A stretch of 64,000 bases of DNA from the NCBI GenBank assembly GCA_946187935.1, contig CAMHSJ010000001.1:1-64000 (forward strand), written 5' to 3'. Below, one piece after another: positions 39,859-49,388 of the stretch (its first letter is position 1; the number at the start of each line of letters is the position of its first letter). A program made the position numbers and the translations under genes. Under the pieces are notes generated by a model. It ran no database searches and was not told the DNA's origin. It saw nothing but the letters and a program-made list of their open reading frames with translations. Source of the stretch: an uncultured Clostridia bacterium (GTDB lineage Bacteria > Bacillota > Clostridia > Saccharofermentanales > Saccharofermentanaceae).

Positions 39859-40578
39859 TTACCAGTCAAGCTCTGTGGCGCTGATCTTGTTATCGTTTAA
39901 GATGTTCTTTCTTACGACGCCGTCACGGAGCTTGATGACATGATCTGCCATTTCCTGGATGGCACTGTTATGAGTAACCATTATTACCGTATTGCCGTAT
40001 TTCTGATTGACATCTTCTATGAGCTTTAAGATCTCTTTTGATGTGTTGTAATCAAGTGCGCCCGTGGGCTCGTCGCACAGGAGGATGTCAGGATTCTTGA
40101 CTATCGCTCTTCCGATGGAAGTCCTCTGCTGCTGTCCGCCTGAGAGCTGGTTAGGGAGCTTATATCTGTGATCCCAGAGTCCTAAAGTATTAAGGAGCTC
40201 ATCGATGTCCAGCGGGCTGTCCGAGAGATATGCGCCGACTTCGATGTTCTCCTTAACATTCAAGTTCGGAATGAGATTGTATAACTGGAAAACGTAACCT
40301 AAATGCTTTCTCCTGTATCTGGTAAGAGTCTTCTCATCCATGTCCCTTAATTTGTCTCCTGCTATGGAGATATAGCCGTCATCTGCGTTGTCGATGCCGC
40401 CTATGATGTTGAGAAGAGTGGACTTGCCCGACCCTGAAGGACCGAGAAGGACGCAGAACTCGCCCTTTCTGACAGTAAAGTCCATCCCGCGCAGGACTTC
40501 CTGTCTGCTGTCACCCTCTCCGAATGCTTTGTACACCTTACAAACGTGAAGGAATTCCTGAAGTTCTTTTTCTGACAT
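39859..40578 (-). CDS. ABC transporter ATP-binding protein (LolD/MacB-type)
   Basis: GPSGSGKSTLLNIIGG, LSGGQQQRTSIGRAI, ILLCDEPTGALD; start MSEKELQEF. Confidence 0.9.
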   Translation of the reverse strand: MSEKELQEFLHVCKVYKAFGEGDSRQEVLRGMDFTVRKGEFCVLLGPSGSGKSTLLNIIGGIDNADDGYISIAGDKLRDMDEKTLTRYRRKHLGYVFQLYNLIPNLNVKENIEVGAYLSDSPLDIDELLNTLGLWDHRYKLPNQLSGGQQQRTSIGRAIVKNPDILLCDEPTGALDYNTSKEILKLIEDVNQKYGNTVIMVTHNSAIQEMADHVIKLRDGVVRKNILNDNKISATELDW

Positions 40579-40698
40579 AAAACCACCTCGTTTCCTGCTA
40601 ACATATGAATAATTGCTCATATGAGCACATTATAAAGTAAGCGCATATTGATTGTCAATCTCGTTGCTTTTATGCAACTCTTCCAAAATCGAGGCAAT

Positions 40699-40745
40699 AA
40701 AAAACGGGACTATTTATTGCATCGATAAAGCAATAAAAGTCTCGC
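40699..40745 (-). terminator. Intrinsic terminator (minus strand) downstream of C1 peptidase gene
   Basis: Minus strand CGAGACTTTTATTGC-TTTATCGAT-GCAATAAATAGTCCCG-TTTTTTATTG. Confidence 0.72.
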
Positions 40746-40880
40746 TTCGAAAGACATATACCGAGGGGATCCCCTGTGATGACGATACATGCCGCACGCG
40801 CGGGCGTGCAAGCTACTCCCTAATATCTCCGTTCATTGTAACACTTGAAGATCATATATCAAGAGTGCTTTACAGAGATC

Positions 40881-42371
40881 TCAGAATAGTGCCTTTATGC
40901 AGATGTTGCCTAAGGAAGGGGAGGAGGGGGATGCTTCAACGGCGTTTTCACTGAGCATGACGGAAACCGAACCGGCCTGGTCAAGACCGCAGTAGTCACA
41001 TATGGATCCGCTGTAACCATCAGCGGAGCAGAGAGCCTCATAGGTTCCGCTGTCAGCCATGTCGAGCCAGCTCCCATTCAAATAAACGAAGGATTCGCCG
41101 GGGTGACATTCGGCACTGTAGATCAGGTTCTCATCACCTATGGCAAAGCCTTCACAAGGCGCAGGACCGTGATATTCGATGACTATGGTAAAGAATTCTA
41201 CGGGCAGGGGAGAATCAAGTTCGATTATGTGATAACCAAGATCTTCAAAACAAGCATCCTGTGTGTATAAGACCTCTCCGAACTGACCCTTCAGGATCTT
41301 TACCGTCACGCTCTCATCCTTTTCGCAGATAAAGGTGCCGACGGCCTTAAGATAGCCTTTGGCATCGAAAACATTGGCGCAGACTGTCGTATCACCTGTC
41401 TTAAAAAATAATTGGTTCCCTATATCGAAAGATACGACATCACTGTAGTCAGAAGAAACCATGTAGCACTCGGGAGCTTCCAGGAAGGATTCGTAGGACA
41501 TCCAGTAATACCCGTGATTGCCCCAGTATTCCGATCTGGAATTCTGGACCAGCCATGCTCCGTCATGCTCAGCGGGTATCCTGAAATACTCCTTGGGGAA
41601 GTTATCGTCCCATCCGATTATGACGGCTGCGTGATCAACGATATTCTCGGGATTGTTCATGGTCTTATATCCGTCAAAGACCCTTATGTCCCATGAGCTG
41701 TCATTAACACCTGCATAGACTGCTCCGTAAGTTACCAGAGCATGCTTGATGTCATCTGTGGTCATTTGGTTAAGCCTAATGGAGTCAGTAAGGACATAAT
41801 AGGTGTCGCCGCTCATAAAGCCGTTTGAACAAGTAAATGGAACAAATCCGTCACAGCCTCCGGCTTCGTAAGGATCTGTAGTCCAGGCTGTGTCAGAAAA
41901 GGAGAAGCCCTCCACATCGTATTCGTCCATATAGATATTATCGACGATGCCGTGCGGGTCTATATCTATGGCGATCCCCTGATCTATGAGCATATTTGAT
42001 TCCATCGCGGTCGCTGCAGCAAAAGCCCAGCAGTCACCCGCATCCTGTGCCTTGACGGGAGTGGTAAGCCCCATCTCTGCAAGATTAAAGTATTCGCGGT
42101 TTATAAGGGACCCGGGATCAGCAGGTGCATCATCAGGATAGATAACATGGTTATAAGCGTGCTCGTCAGACAGCCTGCTGTTCTCAATGCCTGTGATGCC
42201 CGTTGATTCAGATACAGAAGATGCTCCGGTGGAACCTGCAGATGAGGGTGTAATGCTCTCAGTGCTTACCGCTGTTTCGGCCCCGGTTTCGCTGCAGGAA
42301 CTAAGCCCCATGCAAAGTGTTGTTATAAGGATCAAAGATATGTATCCGCTGCGCTTCATGTTATGCCTCAC
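40881..42371 (-). CDS. C1-family (papain-like) cysteine protease lipoprotein
   Basis: Lipobox MGLSSCS; VKAQDAGDCWAFAAA, VDHAAVIIGWDD, WLVQNSRSEYWGNHGYYWMSY (Q/C/H/N catalytic set); likely start 42359. Confidence 0.87.
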   Translation of the reverse strand: MRHNMKRSGYISLILITTLCMGLSSCSETGAETAVSTESITPSSAGSTGASSVSESTGITGIENSRLSDEHAYNHVIYPDDAPADPGSLINREYFNLAEMGLTTPVKAQDAGDCWAFAAATAMESNMLIDQGIAIDIDPHGIVDNIYMDEYDVEGFSFSDTAWTTDPYEAGGCDGFVPFTCSNGFMSGDTYYVLTDSIRLNQMTTDDIKHALVTYGAVYAGVNDSSWDIRVFDGYKTMNNPENIVDHAAVIIGWDDNFPKEYFRIPAEHDGAWLVQNSRSEYWGNHGYYWMSYESFLEAPECYMVSSDYSDVVSFDIGNQLFFKTGDTTVCANVFDAKGYLKAVGTFICEKDESVTVKILKGQFGEVLYTQDACFEDLGYHIIELDSPLPVEFFTIVIEYHGPAPCEGFAIGDENLIYSAECHPGESFVYLNGSWLDMADSGTYEALCSADGYSGSICDYCGLDQAGSVSVMLSENAVEASPSSPSLGNICIKALF

Positions 42372-42437
42372 AGTTTATTTATACATGAAGTTTAACAGAC
42401 TTAGTGTCCCCTAAGAACACGATTTTTAAGATACGTG

Positions 42438-42466
42438 TTGACAAAGGTGATAAGCGGAGTTAATAT
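42438..42466 (+). promoter_or_regulatory. Near-consensus sigma-A promoter
   Basis: TTGACA (42438-42443), 17-bp spacer, TAATAT (42461-42466). Confidence 0.65.
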
Positions 42467-42552
42467 ACCATTCCCGCTTTGCGCGCGGCAGGAAAAGGGA
42501 ACAGTAAAAATCACCAGAAACAAACGAAAGAAGAAACAGGGAAAAGTCCCCC

Positions 42553-42574
42553 GGGGGGCTTAGCCCCGTTTTTT
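42553..42574 (+). terminator. Leader-internal intrinsic terminator/attenuator candidate
   Basis: GGGGC-TTA-GCCCC-G-TTTTTT between promoter and first ORF. Confidence 0.65.
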
Positions 42575-42575
42575 C

Positions 42576-42597
42576 ACCGTACCTTGAAAACTGAATA
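42576..42597 (+). promoter_or_regulatory. boxA-like / mobile-element leader motif
   Basis: ACCGTACCTTGAAAACTGAATA, resembling the CTTTGAAAACTGAA segment of Firmicutes rRNA leaders. Confidence 0.4.
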
Positions 42598-42661
42598 TCA
42601 GAAAGGAGAAGGAAGCCAGGAAGTCAAAGGCAAAGGTTTCACAAACGATCGGAGGTAAAAC

Positions 42662-43294
42662 ATGATCGAAACTAAAATTTACTGGCACGATGCCCAGACC
42701 GTAATTCCCGAAGACGAGACCCCGGTGGATGTAGCCGCCGAGGCAACGGGCTATAAGGAATGGGCGACAATGTCGCTCCGTTACATCCGGGAGGGAAGAG
42801 ACTATGAGATCCCTCTTTGTATCGGAGGAGTCAGGGCGGAGACTGCCAAGTGGACAGGATTCTTCCTTCCGTATGTCATGGGGTCCAAGATCAAGATGAT
42901 GCAGCTCCCGGGCATAGCATACTGGACAGACAGGATCGTCTTCGGCAAGGAGAACCGCAAGCTGTCTGATTCAGATCTTGAATCTTCCATGGTCTGGCAC
43001 ACACCGGATGAAGCAAAGCCTGAGTACAAGTCAGAGCTTCTGGTGGTGACAAGAGACGGCCATGGCGGATACGAGACGAGAGCTGCGTTCTATATGCCGG
43101 AGAACACCGGAATGGATGTCTTAGACAGGGAACGCCGTGAAGTGATCTTCGCTTACACTCATGAGGATGGTTTTTTCGAGCTCTTCAGAGCACCGGGCGG
43201 CGACCATGTTCACATTCACGTGCCGGACGTAGTCTACTGGGGCTACAGGCCGGTCCCTGATACCAACCCGGAAGACACGATGATCATTGGATAA
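42662..43294 (+). CDS. DUF551-like protein with two repeat units
   Basis: IYWHDAQTVIPEDETPVDV...AYWTDR and TPDEAKPEYKSELLVVTRDGHGGYETRAAFYMP...VVYWGYRPVPD; RBS CGGAGG. Confidence 0.6.
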   Translation: MIETKIYWHDAQTVIPEDETPVDVAAEATGYKEWATMSLRYIREGRDYEIPLCIGGVRAETAKWTGFFLPYVMGSKIKMMQLPGIAYWTDRIVFGKENRKLSDSDLESSMVWHTPDEAKPEYKSELLVVTRDGHGGYETRAAFYMPENTGMDVLDRERREVIFAYTHEDGFFELFRAPGGDHVHIHVPDVVYWGYRPVPDTNPEDTMIIG

Positions 43295-43308
43295 GGAAGG
43301 TGATAAGA

Positions 43309-43614
43309 ATGCATACGACAGTAATCTGGAATCCTGTAAGTGAGATACCTAGAAGCGAAACTCCCATCCTTCTGGCACAGTGCATAGCAGGAGACTGGCG
43401 CGTCACGACCGGTTTCTACTATGAGAAAGGGACAGTATTAAACGTTCCGGACAACGGTCAGTTCATAGACGTCACCGTTGAAGAGTCCGGGTTCTACGTT
43501 GTGCCGGAGATAATCGACTTCGATGACAGGTACAAGATGCAGCTGACCAAGGCTGCAACCTACTGGGCCTACAGGCCGACGCCGGAAGACACATACGGAA
43601 CTTTAAGAGACTGA
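43309..43614 (+). CDS. DUF551-like small protein (third unit)
   Basis: HTTVIWNPVSEIPRSETPILLAQCIAGDWRVTTGFYYEKG...ATYWAYRPTPED; ORF-track start 43300. Confidence 0.6.
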   Translation: MHTTVIWNPVSEIPRSETPILLAQCIAGDWRVTTGFYYEKGTVLNVPDNGQFIDVTVEESGFYVVPEIIDFDDRYKMQLTKAATYWAYRPTPEDTYGTLRD

Positions 43615-43624
43615 TATTAACAGC

Positions 43625-43660
43625 AAGGGGATTACAAATTGCGTAATCCCCTTTTTGTTT
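43625..43660 (+). terminator. Intrinsic terminator
   Basis: AAGGGGATTACAAATTGCGTAATCCCCTTTTTG. Confidence 0.85.
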
Positions 43661-43687
43661 ATATACTTTTTACCGTAAGGGGGCAGC

Positions 43688-45154
43688 ATGAACAAGTCCG
43701 GAGATCATTTTATAAAGCGTTATGAGGTGGCAGCCATAGCCGTCTGTTCTTTGGCGTGGCTGCTTATCGCATTTAACATTCCCTATATGCACGATGACTG
43801 GGACTGGGGTCTTAAGGACGGCATATTCCATCTTGTCCATGCCGATCTCAACAGCAGATACATGGGAAATCTGTTTGAAGTCCTAATGACAAGGTCGGTC
43901 ATATTAAAGACTCTTATACTTGGCGCAGGCTACAGCCTTATACCTTTCCTTTCCGTCTATCTTCATAAGGTCAAAGACGCGGGAAGAGGCGCAGCATATC
44001 TTATCGTCAGCATTCTTATCTTCTCTTTAAACCATGAGATGTGGAGCGAGACCTACGGCTGGATCGCGGGCGCGGCAAATTTCATTTTGGTCATGCCGTT
44101 TCTTATCCTGTGGCTTTATGCGGTAAGAGGTCTTTATGGCCAGAAATGCTATGTAAAGATATGGCAGAAGATCCTTTTGTTTCTACTGTCTTTTGCCATG
44201 CAGCTGTTTCTCGAAAACATTGCAATCACTGTAAGCTTTATTTCTTTTCTGGTTCTTATACATCTTCTGAGAAGAAAGTCTGATAACATCATTCCTGCGG
44301 TCGTTATCTTCATTGGGAATCTCACAGGCGCACTCATATGTATCTTCAGCGGCACCGTAAGGGAATTATTCGGGACTGGCCAGGCTGTTGAAGGCTACAG
44401 GAGATTTGTCTTCGGGATGTCAGATCCGCTTATAGTAAAGCTTTCCAAGAGCCTGGGATTCTTCTTCTCTGACTGCCTTCCTGACGTCTATCACATCTGG
44501 AATGCTCCCGCGGTCATCTCTGTTATCGCCGTTCTTACGGTATATGTTCTAAGGAGCGCGAAGAAGAGAAAAGCTCTTTACGCGTTTGCTCTTATTAACG
44601 TTCTCATATGCATCTATCTTTCTCTGTCCCTTACAATAAGCACACGCCGCTTCTATGCTGTCATGGGAATTGTGATATTTGCTGTCATCATTATCGAGAT
44701 ACTCCTGACAGACCTTAAAGATAAGTTCTTTGTCCTGGGGATATGGATCATGGCTCCTCTTGTAATAAGCCCGATGTGCATTCTCGATAACTGGGGCCCG
44801 AGGCTCTTTGTCACGGTCTTCCTATTGCACATAGCAATGCTCTCTGTCCTCATTAATAACCTTGAGGTAAAGCTGTCAGCATCAATGGCTAAGATCATAT
44901 ATATCGGCATAGCCTGCGTTGTCATTATGAGGATCGCACTTGCCGTTCTTATCTATGCTGAGATAGGAAGCTGTACTTCCCGCCGTATGGATCAGATCCA
45001 AAGAGCAAGAGACGGAGAAGTGACGCAGTTATATCTTGAAGCTTATCCGCACGAGATCTATCTTTATAAGCCCGATCCAAAGGAGCCTGAGCGCGTTTTA
45101 TACTTCAAGGCGTTCTATGGCATTCCTGATAATGTGAACATAATAACGGACTAA
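43688..45154 (+). CDS. Polytopic membrane protein (DUF6056-like)
   Basis: 488 aa with many TM helices; IPYMHDDWDWG near N-terminus. Confidence 0.7.
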   Translation: MNKSGDHFIKRYEVAAIAVCSLAWLLIAFNIPYMHDDWDWGLKDGIFHLVHADLNSRYMGNLFEVLMTRSVILKTLILGAGYSLIPFLSVYLHKVKDAGRGAAYLIVSILIFSLNHEMWSETYGWIAGAANFILVMPFLILWLYAVRGLYGQKCYVKIWQKILLFLLSFAMQLFLENIAITVSFISFLVLIHLLRRKSDNIIPAVVIFIGNLTGALICIFSGTVRELFGTGQAVEGYRRFVFGMSDPLIVKLSKSLGFFFSDCLPDVYHIWNAPAVISVIAVLTVYVLRSAKKRKALYAFALINVLICIYLSLSLTISTRRFYAVMGIVIFAVIIIEILLTDLKDKFFVLGIWIMAPLVISPMCILDNWGPRLFVTVFLLHIAMLSVLINNLEVKLSASMAKIIYIGIACVVIMRIALAVLIYAEIGSCTSRRMDQIQRARDGEVTQLYLEAYPHEIYLYKPDPKEPERVLYFKAFYGIPDNVNIITD

Positions 45155-46002
45155 GAGTTTCTGTATTTATTGGGGGTCAGCCCCATCTCTTTTCTAAACA
45201 CCCTGATAAGATGGCTTGCATCCGTAAAGCCTGTCATGGCGCTGATCATGGCAAGATCCATGCCTGTCGTCTTAAGGAGCTCACAGGCTTTGGCTACGCG
45301 CACATACTGGACATATTCCTTAAATGGTCTTCCGAATATCTTTTTGAACTTCCTGGCAAACCTCGAGTAACTCATATTGCACATGGATGCCATATCAGAT
45401 GCCAAAAGCGGTCTTGAGATATTCTCATCGATATATGAAGGCAGCATGCCTATGTCAATGTAAGATTCTTCAGAAGAAGAAAGAAGAGATGTGTCCATAC
45501 CTTCTTCTGCCCAGAGCCTCATTATCTCCGTTAAGACTATCTGAAGATCTGCGCTTATTATGCCGAGATATCCCATGTGCTTTTGCTTCATCTCGTTTAT
45601 GGCGTTCTCTGTCAGTTCGGGAATCCTTGTCTTTTGTATCTCGCCTGATCTGAAGTGCACCTTGATGTCCTTTTGTGATGACAGTGTAAGAAGAGCTGAT
45701 TCGCTCCAGCTGAGTCCGCCCATTGCACTGTTTCCGGGAGTGAACTTGATGACGGAATACCTGGCAGGCTCTTTAAGTGTCTTAATTGCATGCATGGCAG
45801 AAGGTAAAAGAACGACCAGATCACCCGGAAGGGCAGTGATGTCGTTTCTTCCTATGGTGACCTTGATCCTGCCTTCCGCGATATACATGATCTCCATGAA
45901 ATAATGCCAGTGCATCCTTACTTCATAAGGACTGTTGTGGTCCTCAACAAAACATTCATAGCGGTGATCCTTGATGTCAGAATACTCGTATAGCTTAGAC
46001 AT
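45151..46002 (-). CDS. AraC-family transcriptional regulator
   Basis: N-terminal cupin (HWHYFMEIMYIAEGRIKVTIG), C-terminal SRFARKFKKIFGRPFKEYVQYVRVAKACELL...FTDASHLIRVFRKEMGLTPNKYR. Confidence 0.93.
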   Translation of the reverse strand: MSKLYEYSDIKDHRYECFVEDHNSPYEVRMHWHYFMEIMYIAEGRIKVTIGRNDITALPGDLVVLLPSAMHAIKTLKEPARYSVIKFTPGNSAMGGLSWSESALLTLSSQKDIKVHFRSGEIQKTRIPELTENAINEMKQKHMGYLGIISADLQIVLTEIMRLWAEEGMDTSLLSSSEESYIDIGMLPSYIDENISRPLLASDMASMCNMSYSRFARKFKKIFGRPFKEYVQYVRVAKACELLKTTGMDLAMISAMTGFTDASHLIRVFRKEMGLTPNKYRNS

Positions 46003-46101
46003 ATTGCTCTTTCTGTTATATTAATTGACATATTCATTATACTTTATTGCCTGTTCAAGATATATAGTCTGCTTATAGATCAAGTTACCGGGGGGTTATT
46101 T

Positions 46102-46845
46102 ATGGTTGATGTTAACGGCAGATGGGCGCTCGTAACAGGCGCGGCAAGAGGCATAGGCAGACTCGCTGCACTTTTCCTGGCAGACAGGGGATGCAACATC
46201 ATAGCCCAGAGCAGGGACAACAAGCACACGGATGAACTCGTAAAAGAACTTGCAGACAAGGGCGTCAAGTCGATCCAGGTTCAGTGTGAGCTTTCTGATG
46301 CTGATTCCGTAAGAGCCATGCTCAAGGCCATAGACGATATCGGAGTAAGAGTCGACATAGTCTTAAACAATGCGGGCATGCAGATCGCATACAGGACTGA
46401 CTACATGAACACGCCTGTAGAAGACTACACCATTAGCTTTGCGATAAACACGATAGCCCCCATGCTCATCTGCTACCATTTCCTTCCCAAGATGCAGAAG
46501 GAAGGATTCGGCAGGATCGTAAACACTACGAGCGGCATCGCATTAGAGCCTGAGCAGGCGGGATACTCTGCGAGCAAGGCGGCACTTAACAAGGTAACCA
46601 TAGATATCGGTTCCAAGTTAAGAGGAACTGATGTTGCTATCAACCTTTGTGATCCGGGCTGGTGCAGGACCGACCTCGGAGGCCCCAATGCGCCCAATGC
46701 TCCCGAGAGCGCGATCCCGGGCGTCGTTGTAGGAGCCTTCATAGATGACGGCAAGTCAGGAAGGATCTTCTCGGCAGGCAGGTTCTATGACATGACTCTC
46801 GAAGAAGCGGTAAAGACAGCAGAAGGCATGGACAGCCCTTATTGA
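46102..46845 (+). CDS. SDR-family oxidoreductase
   Basis: ALVTGAARGIGRLAALFLAD, LNNAG, YSASKAALNK. Confidence 0.92.
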   Translation: MVDVNGRWALVTGAARGIGRLAALFLADRGCNIIAQSRDNKHTDELVKELADKGVKSIQVQCELSDADSVRAMLKAIDDIGVRVDIVLNNAGMQIAYRTDYMNTPVEDYTISFAINTIAPMLICYHFLPKMQKEGFGRIVNTTSGIALEPEQAGYSASKAALNKVTIDIGSKLRGTDVAINLCDPGWCRTDLGGPNAPNAPESAIPGVVVGAFIDDGKSGRIFSAGRFYDMTLEEAVKTAEGMDSPY

Positions 46846-46855
46846 CGGAGGCCAT

Positions 46856-47869
46856 ATGAAGATACTTTTAATCGGAGGCACGGGAACGATCAGCATGGCG
46901 ATCACGCGTGCTCTTGCATCAAGAGGAACGGACGATGTTTATCTGCTCAACAGGGGCACAAGGACATCAGAGCTTCCAGGCGGCGTTAATGTTATCAGCG
47001 CAGATATCAATAACGAGGATGAAGTAAAGACAAAGATCTCCGGCATGAAGTTTGATGCCGTCTGCGAGTTCATAGGATTTGTCCCGGAGCAGATAGAACG
47101 CGATCACAGGCTTTTCGCAGGTAAGACGGACCAGTACATATATATCAGCTCGGCATCCGCATACCATAAGCCCGTAAGAAGCTATGTGATAAATGAGGGC
47201 ACGGCTCTGGCCAACCCCTACTGGCAGTATTCCAGAGACAAGATCGCTTGCGAGGATCTGCTCATGAAATACTACAGGGAAGAGGGATTCCCTGTTACGG
47301 TCGTAAGGCCGAGCCACACTTACGATGACAGGAGCGTACCCCTTGGAGTCCACGGCAATAAGGGAAGCTGGCAGGTCGTAAAGAGGATGATGGAGGGCAA
47401 GCCCGTCATTATCCACGGCGACGGGACTTCGCTCTGGACCATGACGCATAACACTGATTTTGCGAAGGGTTACATCGGACTTATAGGCAACCCTCATGCC
47501 ATAGGCGAGGCGTTCCAGATAACGAATGACGAGACGCTTACGTGGAACCAGATCTACGAGACCATCGCCGGGGTGTTAGGCGTAAAGCTTAACAGCGTCC
47601 ACGTCTCATCCGAGTTCTTAAGGGATGTAAGTGACTACGATTTCGAAGGATCTCTCATAGGAGACAAGGCATGCTCTGTCGTATTCGACAACAGCAAGCT
47701 TAAGCGCGCAGTCCCGGGATTTGCCCCCGATGTCAGGTTCGAACAGGGCATTGCCATGGCAATAGAAAACATCTTAAAGCACCCTGAATACCAGATCGAA
47801 GACCCTGAGTTTGACAGCTGGTGCGATAAGGTGATAAGCGTGATAGAGCAGGCCAAGAAGCAGTTTTAA
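46856..47869 (+). CDS. NAD-dependent epimerase/dehydratase (extended SDR)
   Basis: KILLIGGTGTISMAITRALASRG, YISSASAY, YSRDKIACEDLLMKYYREEGFPVTVVRPSHTY. Confidence 0.88.
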   Translation: MKILLIGGTGTISMAITRALASRGTDDVYLLNRGTRTSELPGGVNVISADINNEDEVKTKISGMKFDAVCEFIGFVPEQIERDHRLFAGKTDQYIYISSASAYHKPVRSYVINEGTALANPYWQYSRDKIACEDLLMKYYREEGFPVTVVRPSHTYDDRSVPLGVHGNKGSWQVVKRMMEGKPVIIHGDGTSLWTMTHNTDFAKGYIGLIGNPHAIGEAFQITNDETLTWNQIYETIAGVLGVKLNSVHVSSEFLRDVSDYDFEGSLIGDKACSVVFDNSKLKRAVPGFAPDVRFEQGIAMAIENILKHPEYQIEDPEFDSWCDKVISVIEQAKKQF

Positions 47870-47900
47870 ACAACCACAGAACCTCTTACAGATATTGATG

Positions 47901-47938
47901 CCACACCTTGTCATAAGGAAAACTTATACAAAGTGTGG
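47901..47938 (+). promoter_or_regulatory. Long imperfect hairpin in 5' region of 47978 gene
   Basis: CCACACCTTGTCATAAG-GAAAA-CTTATACAAAGTGTGG. Confidence 0.55.
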
Positions 47939-47977
47939 TATCTTTATCGTGGAATAAGGATAAGGGAGGATAAAACT

Positions 47978-49375
47978 ATGCCACACAGCTCAGGCGGCGG
48001 ATCACACGGCGGCGGATTCCATGGTTCAAGCCATTCATCTTCATCGGGCGGAGTATCAACCCGTTACTATCCCGGCGCAAGGAAATACATGTATCACACA
48101 CATGACGGTCATACCAGGTATGTTTATTCAAGGACAAAGCCTGCCAAGCCTTCACTTGCTTCAGTTTTGGTATTTCCGATATTCGGCTTTTTCTTCGCTT
48201 TGATAATGGCTGTCGGCACGCTTGCCGATACACCCAAGAAGCTCGATCAGGACTATCCCAAGCAGAATGTATATGTCTACGACAACATTTCCATCATAGA
48301 AGACCATGAGTCGCTCACGGAAGAACTTAAGGCGTTCCAGGATGTGACGGGAATATGCCCTGTCGTATATACGGTCTTTGACGAACAATGGGAATCCGAT
48401 TACGATGACCTCGAGGAATATACCTATGATCTTTATGTGGATGAATATAGAGACGAGAAGCACTTCGTTATCGTTTATTCCATTCCGGAAGACACATGGG
48501 GTGATGAGCAGAATTATCAGTGGTCATGGGAAGCCTGCCAGGGCGATTACACTGACGATATCATCACCGATACTTTCTTCGAGAACTTCGGCAACAGGCT
48601 GAACCGTGAGATAGGCGAAGCGTCAGATCCGGGTCCCGCTCTTGAAACGGCATTTAAGTATGCGACCCAGAGAGCAGATGCAAGGATCAACCCCCAGGGC
48701 AGTGCCAAAGCTCTGCGCACGGTGGTCTCGCTGATGCCCTCACTCTTTATGTTCGGCATAATGATTGTCATAGGTATCGTAATGTACCGCAACTACGTCA
48801 AGATGAAGGATGTCGAATACGAGGAAGTGCCTTTGGATCAGGAAGAAACCATCAAGGGAGATTTCCTCTCTTCGATGACGCTGGGAACAAATGCAAATAC
48901 TGCTTCTGCGAACACTTCGCCAAACAAGAATAATTCTGCCTTGGCAATAGTAGCCGTAGTAGTCTTGATCTTCCTGGCTCCGTTCTTTTTCTCAGGCATC
49001 GCGATGCTCATAAGCGGTATTGCAAAAGCTGCCCAGGGCGACCCCTTTACGCTCATCTTCGCCCTCATCTGGAACATCATAATAGTCGTTATCATCTTCT
49101 CGATCTTCAGGGCTATTACCAAGAACAAAAAGAAGAAGCCGGCTCCTCTTACTGCAGAATACCCCCAGCCTGACAAGGGCTTCGGTGAGCCTGTCTCAGC
49201 CGCTCATAAAGACAAGGCGGAAGACAGACAGATATTCTCATCAACTCCGTCTTACGATGACACTCTATTTGAGAGAACATTCAAGGAGAATGACACAGGT
49301 CTGTTCTCCGGCAGCTCCAAGACCGACTATGATGACGAAGACTATAAGCGCATGAAGAGAAAGGGATACGAGTAA
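47978..49375 (+). CDS. Gly/Ser/His-rich membrane protein, TPM-like domain
   Basis: MPHSSGGGSHGGGFHGSSHSSSSGG; VYVYDNISIIEDHESLTEELKAFQDVTGICPVVYTV; TMs. Confidence 0.65.
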   Translation: MPHSSGGGSHGGGFHGSSHSSSSGGVSTRYYPGARKYMYHTHDGHTRYVYSRTKPAKPSLASVLVFPIFGFFFALIMAVGTLADTPKKLDQDYPKQNVYVYDNISIIEDHESLTEELKAFQDVTGICPVVYTVFDEQWESDYDDLEEYTYDLYVDEYRDEKHFVIVYSIPEDTWGDEQNYQWSWEACQGDYTDDIITDTFFENFGNRLNREIGEASDPGPALETAFKYATQRADARINPQGSAKALRTVVSLMPSLFMFGIMIVIGIVMYRNYVKMKDVEYEEVPLDQEETIKGDFLSSMTLGTNANTASANTSPNKNNSALAIVAVVVLIFLAPFFFSGIAMLISGIAKAAQGDPFTLIFALIWNIIIVVIIFSIFRAITKNKKKKPAPLTAEYPQPDKGFGEPVSAAHKDKAEDRQIFSSTPSYDDTLFERTFKENDTGLFSGSSKTDYDDEDYKRMKRKGYE

Positions 49376-49388
49376 ATATCTCTGCAGA

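Noticed and set aside
40652-40954. 100-aa plus-strand ORF between ABC ATPase and C1 peptidase
   Set aside because: Covers a minus-strand intrinsic terminator and the 3' end of the peptidase gene; no domain signal.
42576-42597. Start of an rRNA/tRNA operon suggested by the TTGAAAACTGAA motif
   Set aside because: No rRNA or tRNA sequence follows; protein-coding ORFs with RBS do.
46967-47497. 176-aa minus-strand ORF inside the epimerase gene
   Set aside because: Antisense shadow ORF; the sense strand has clear SDR motifs.
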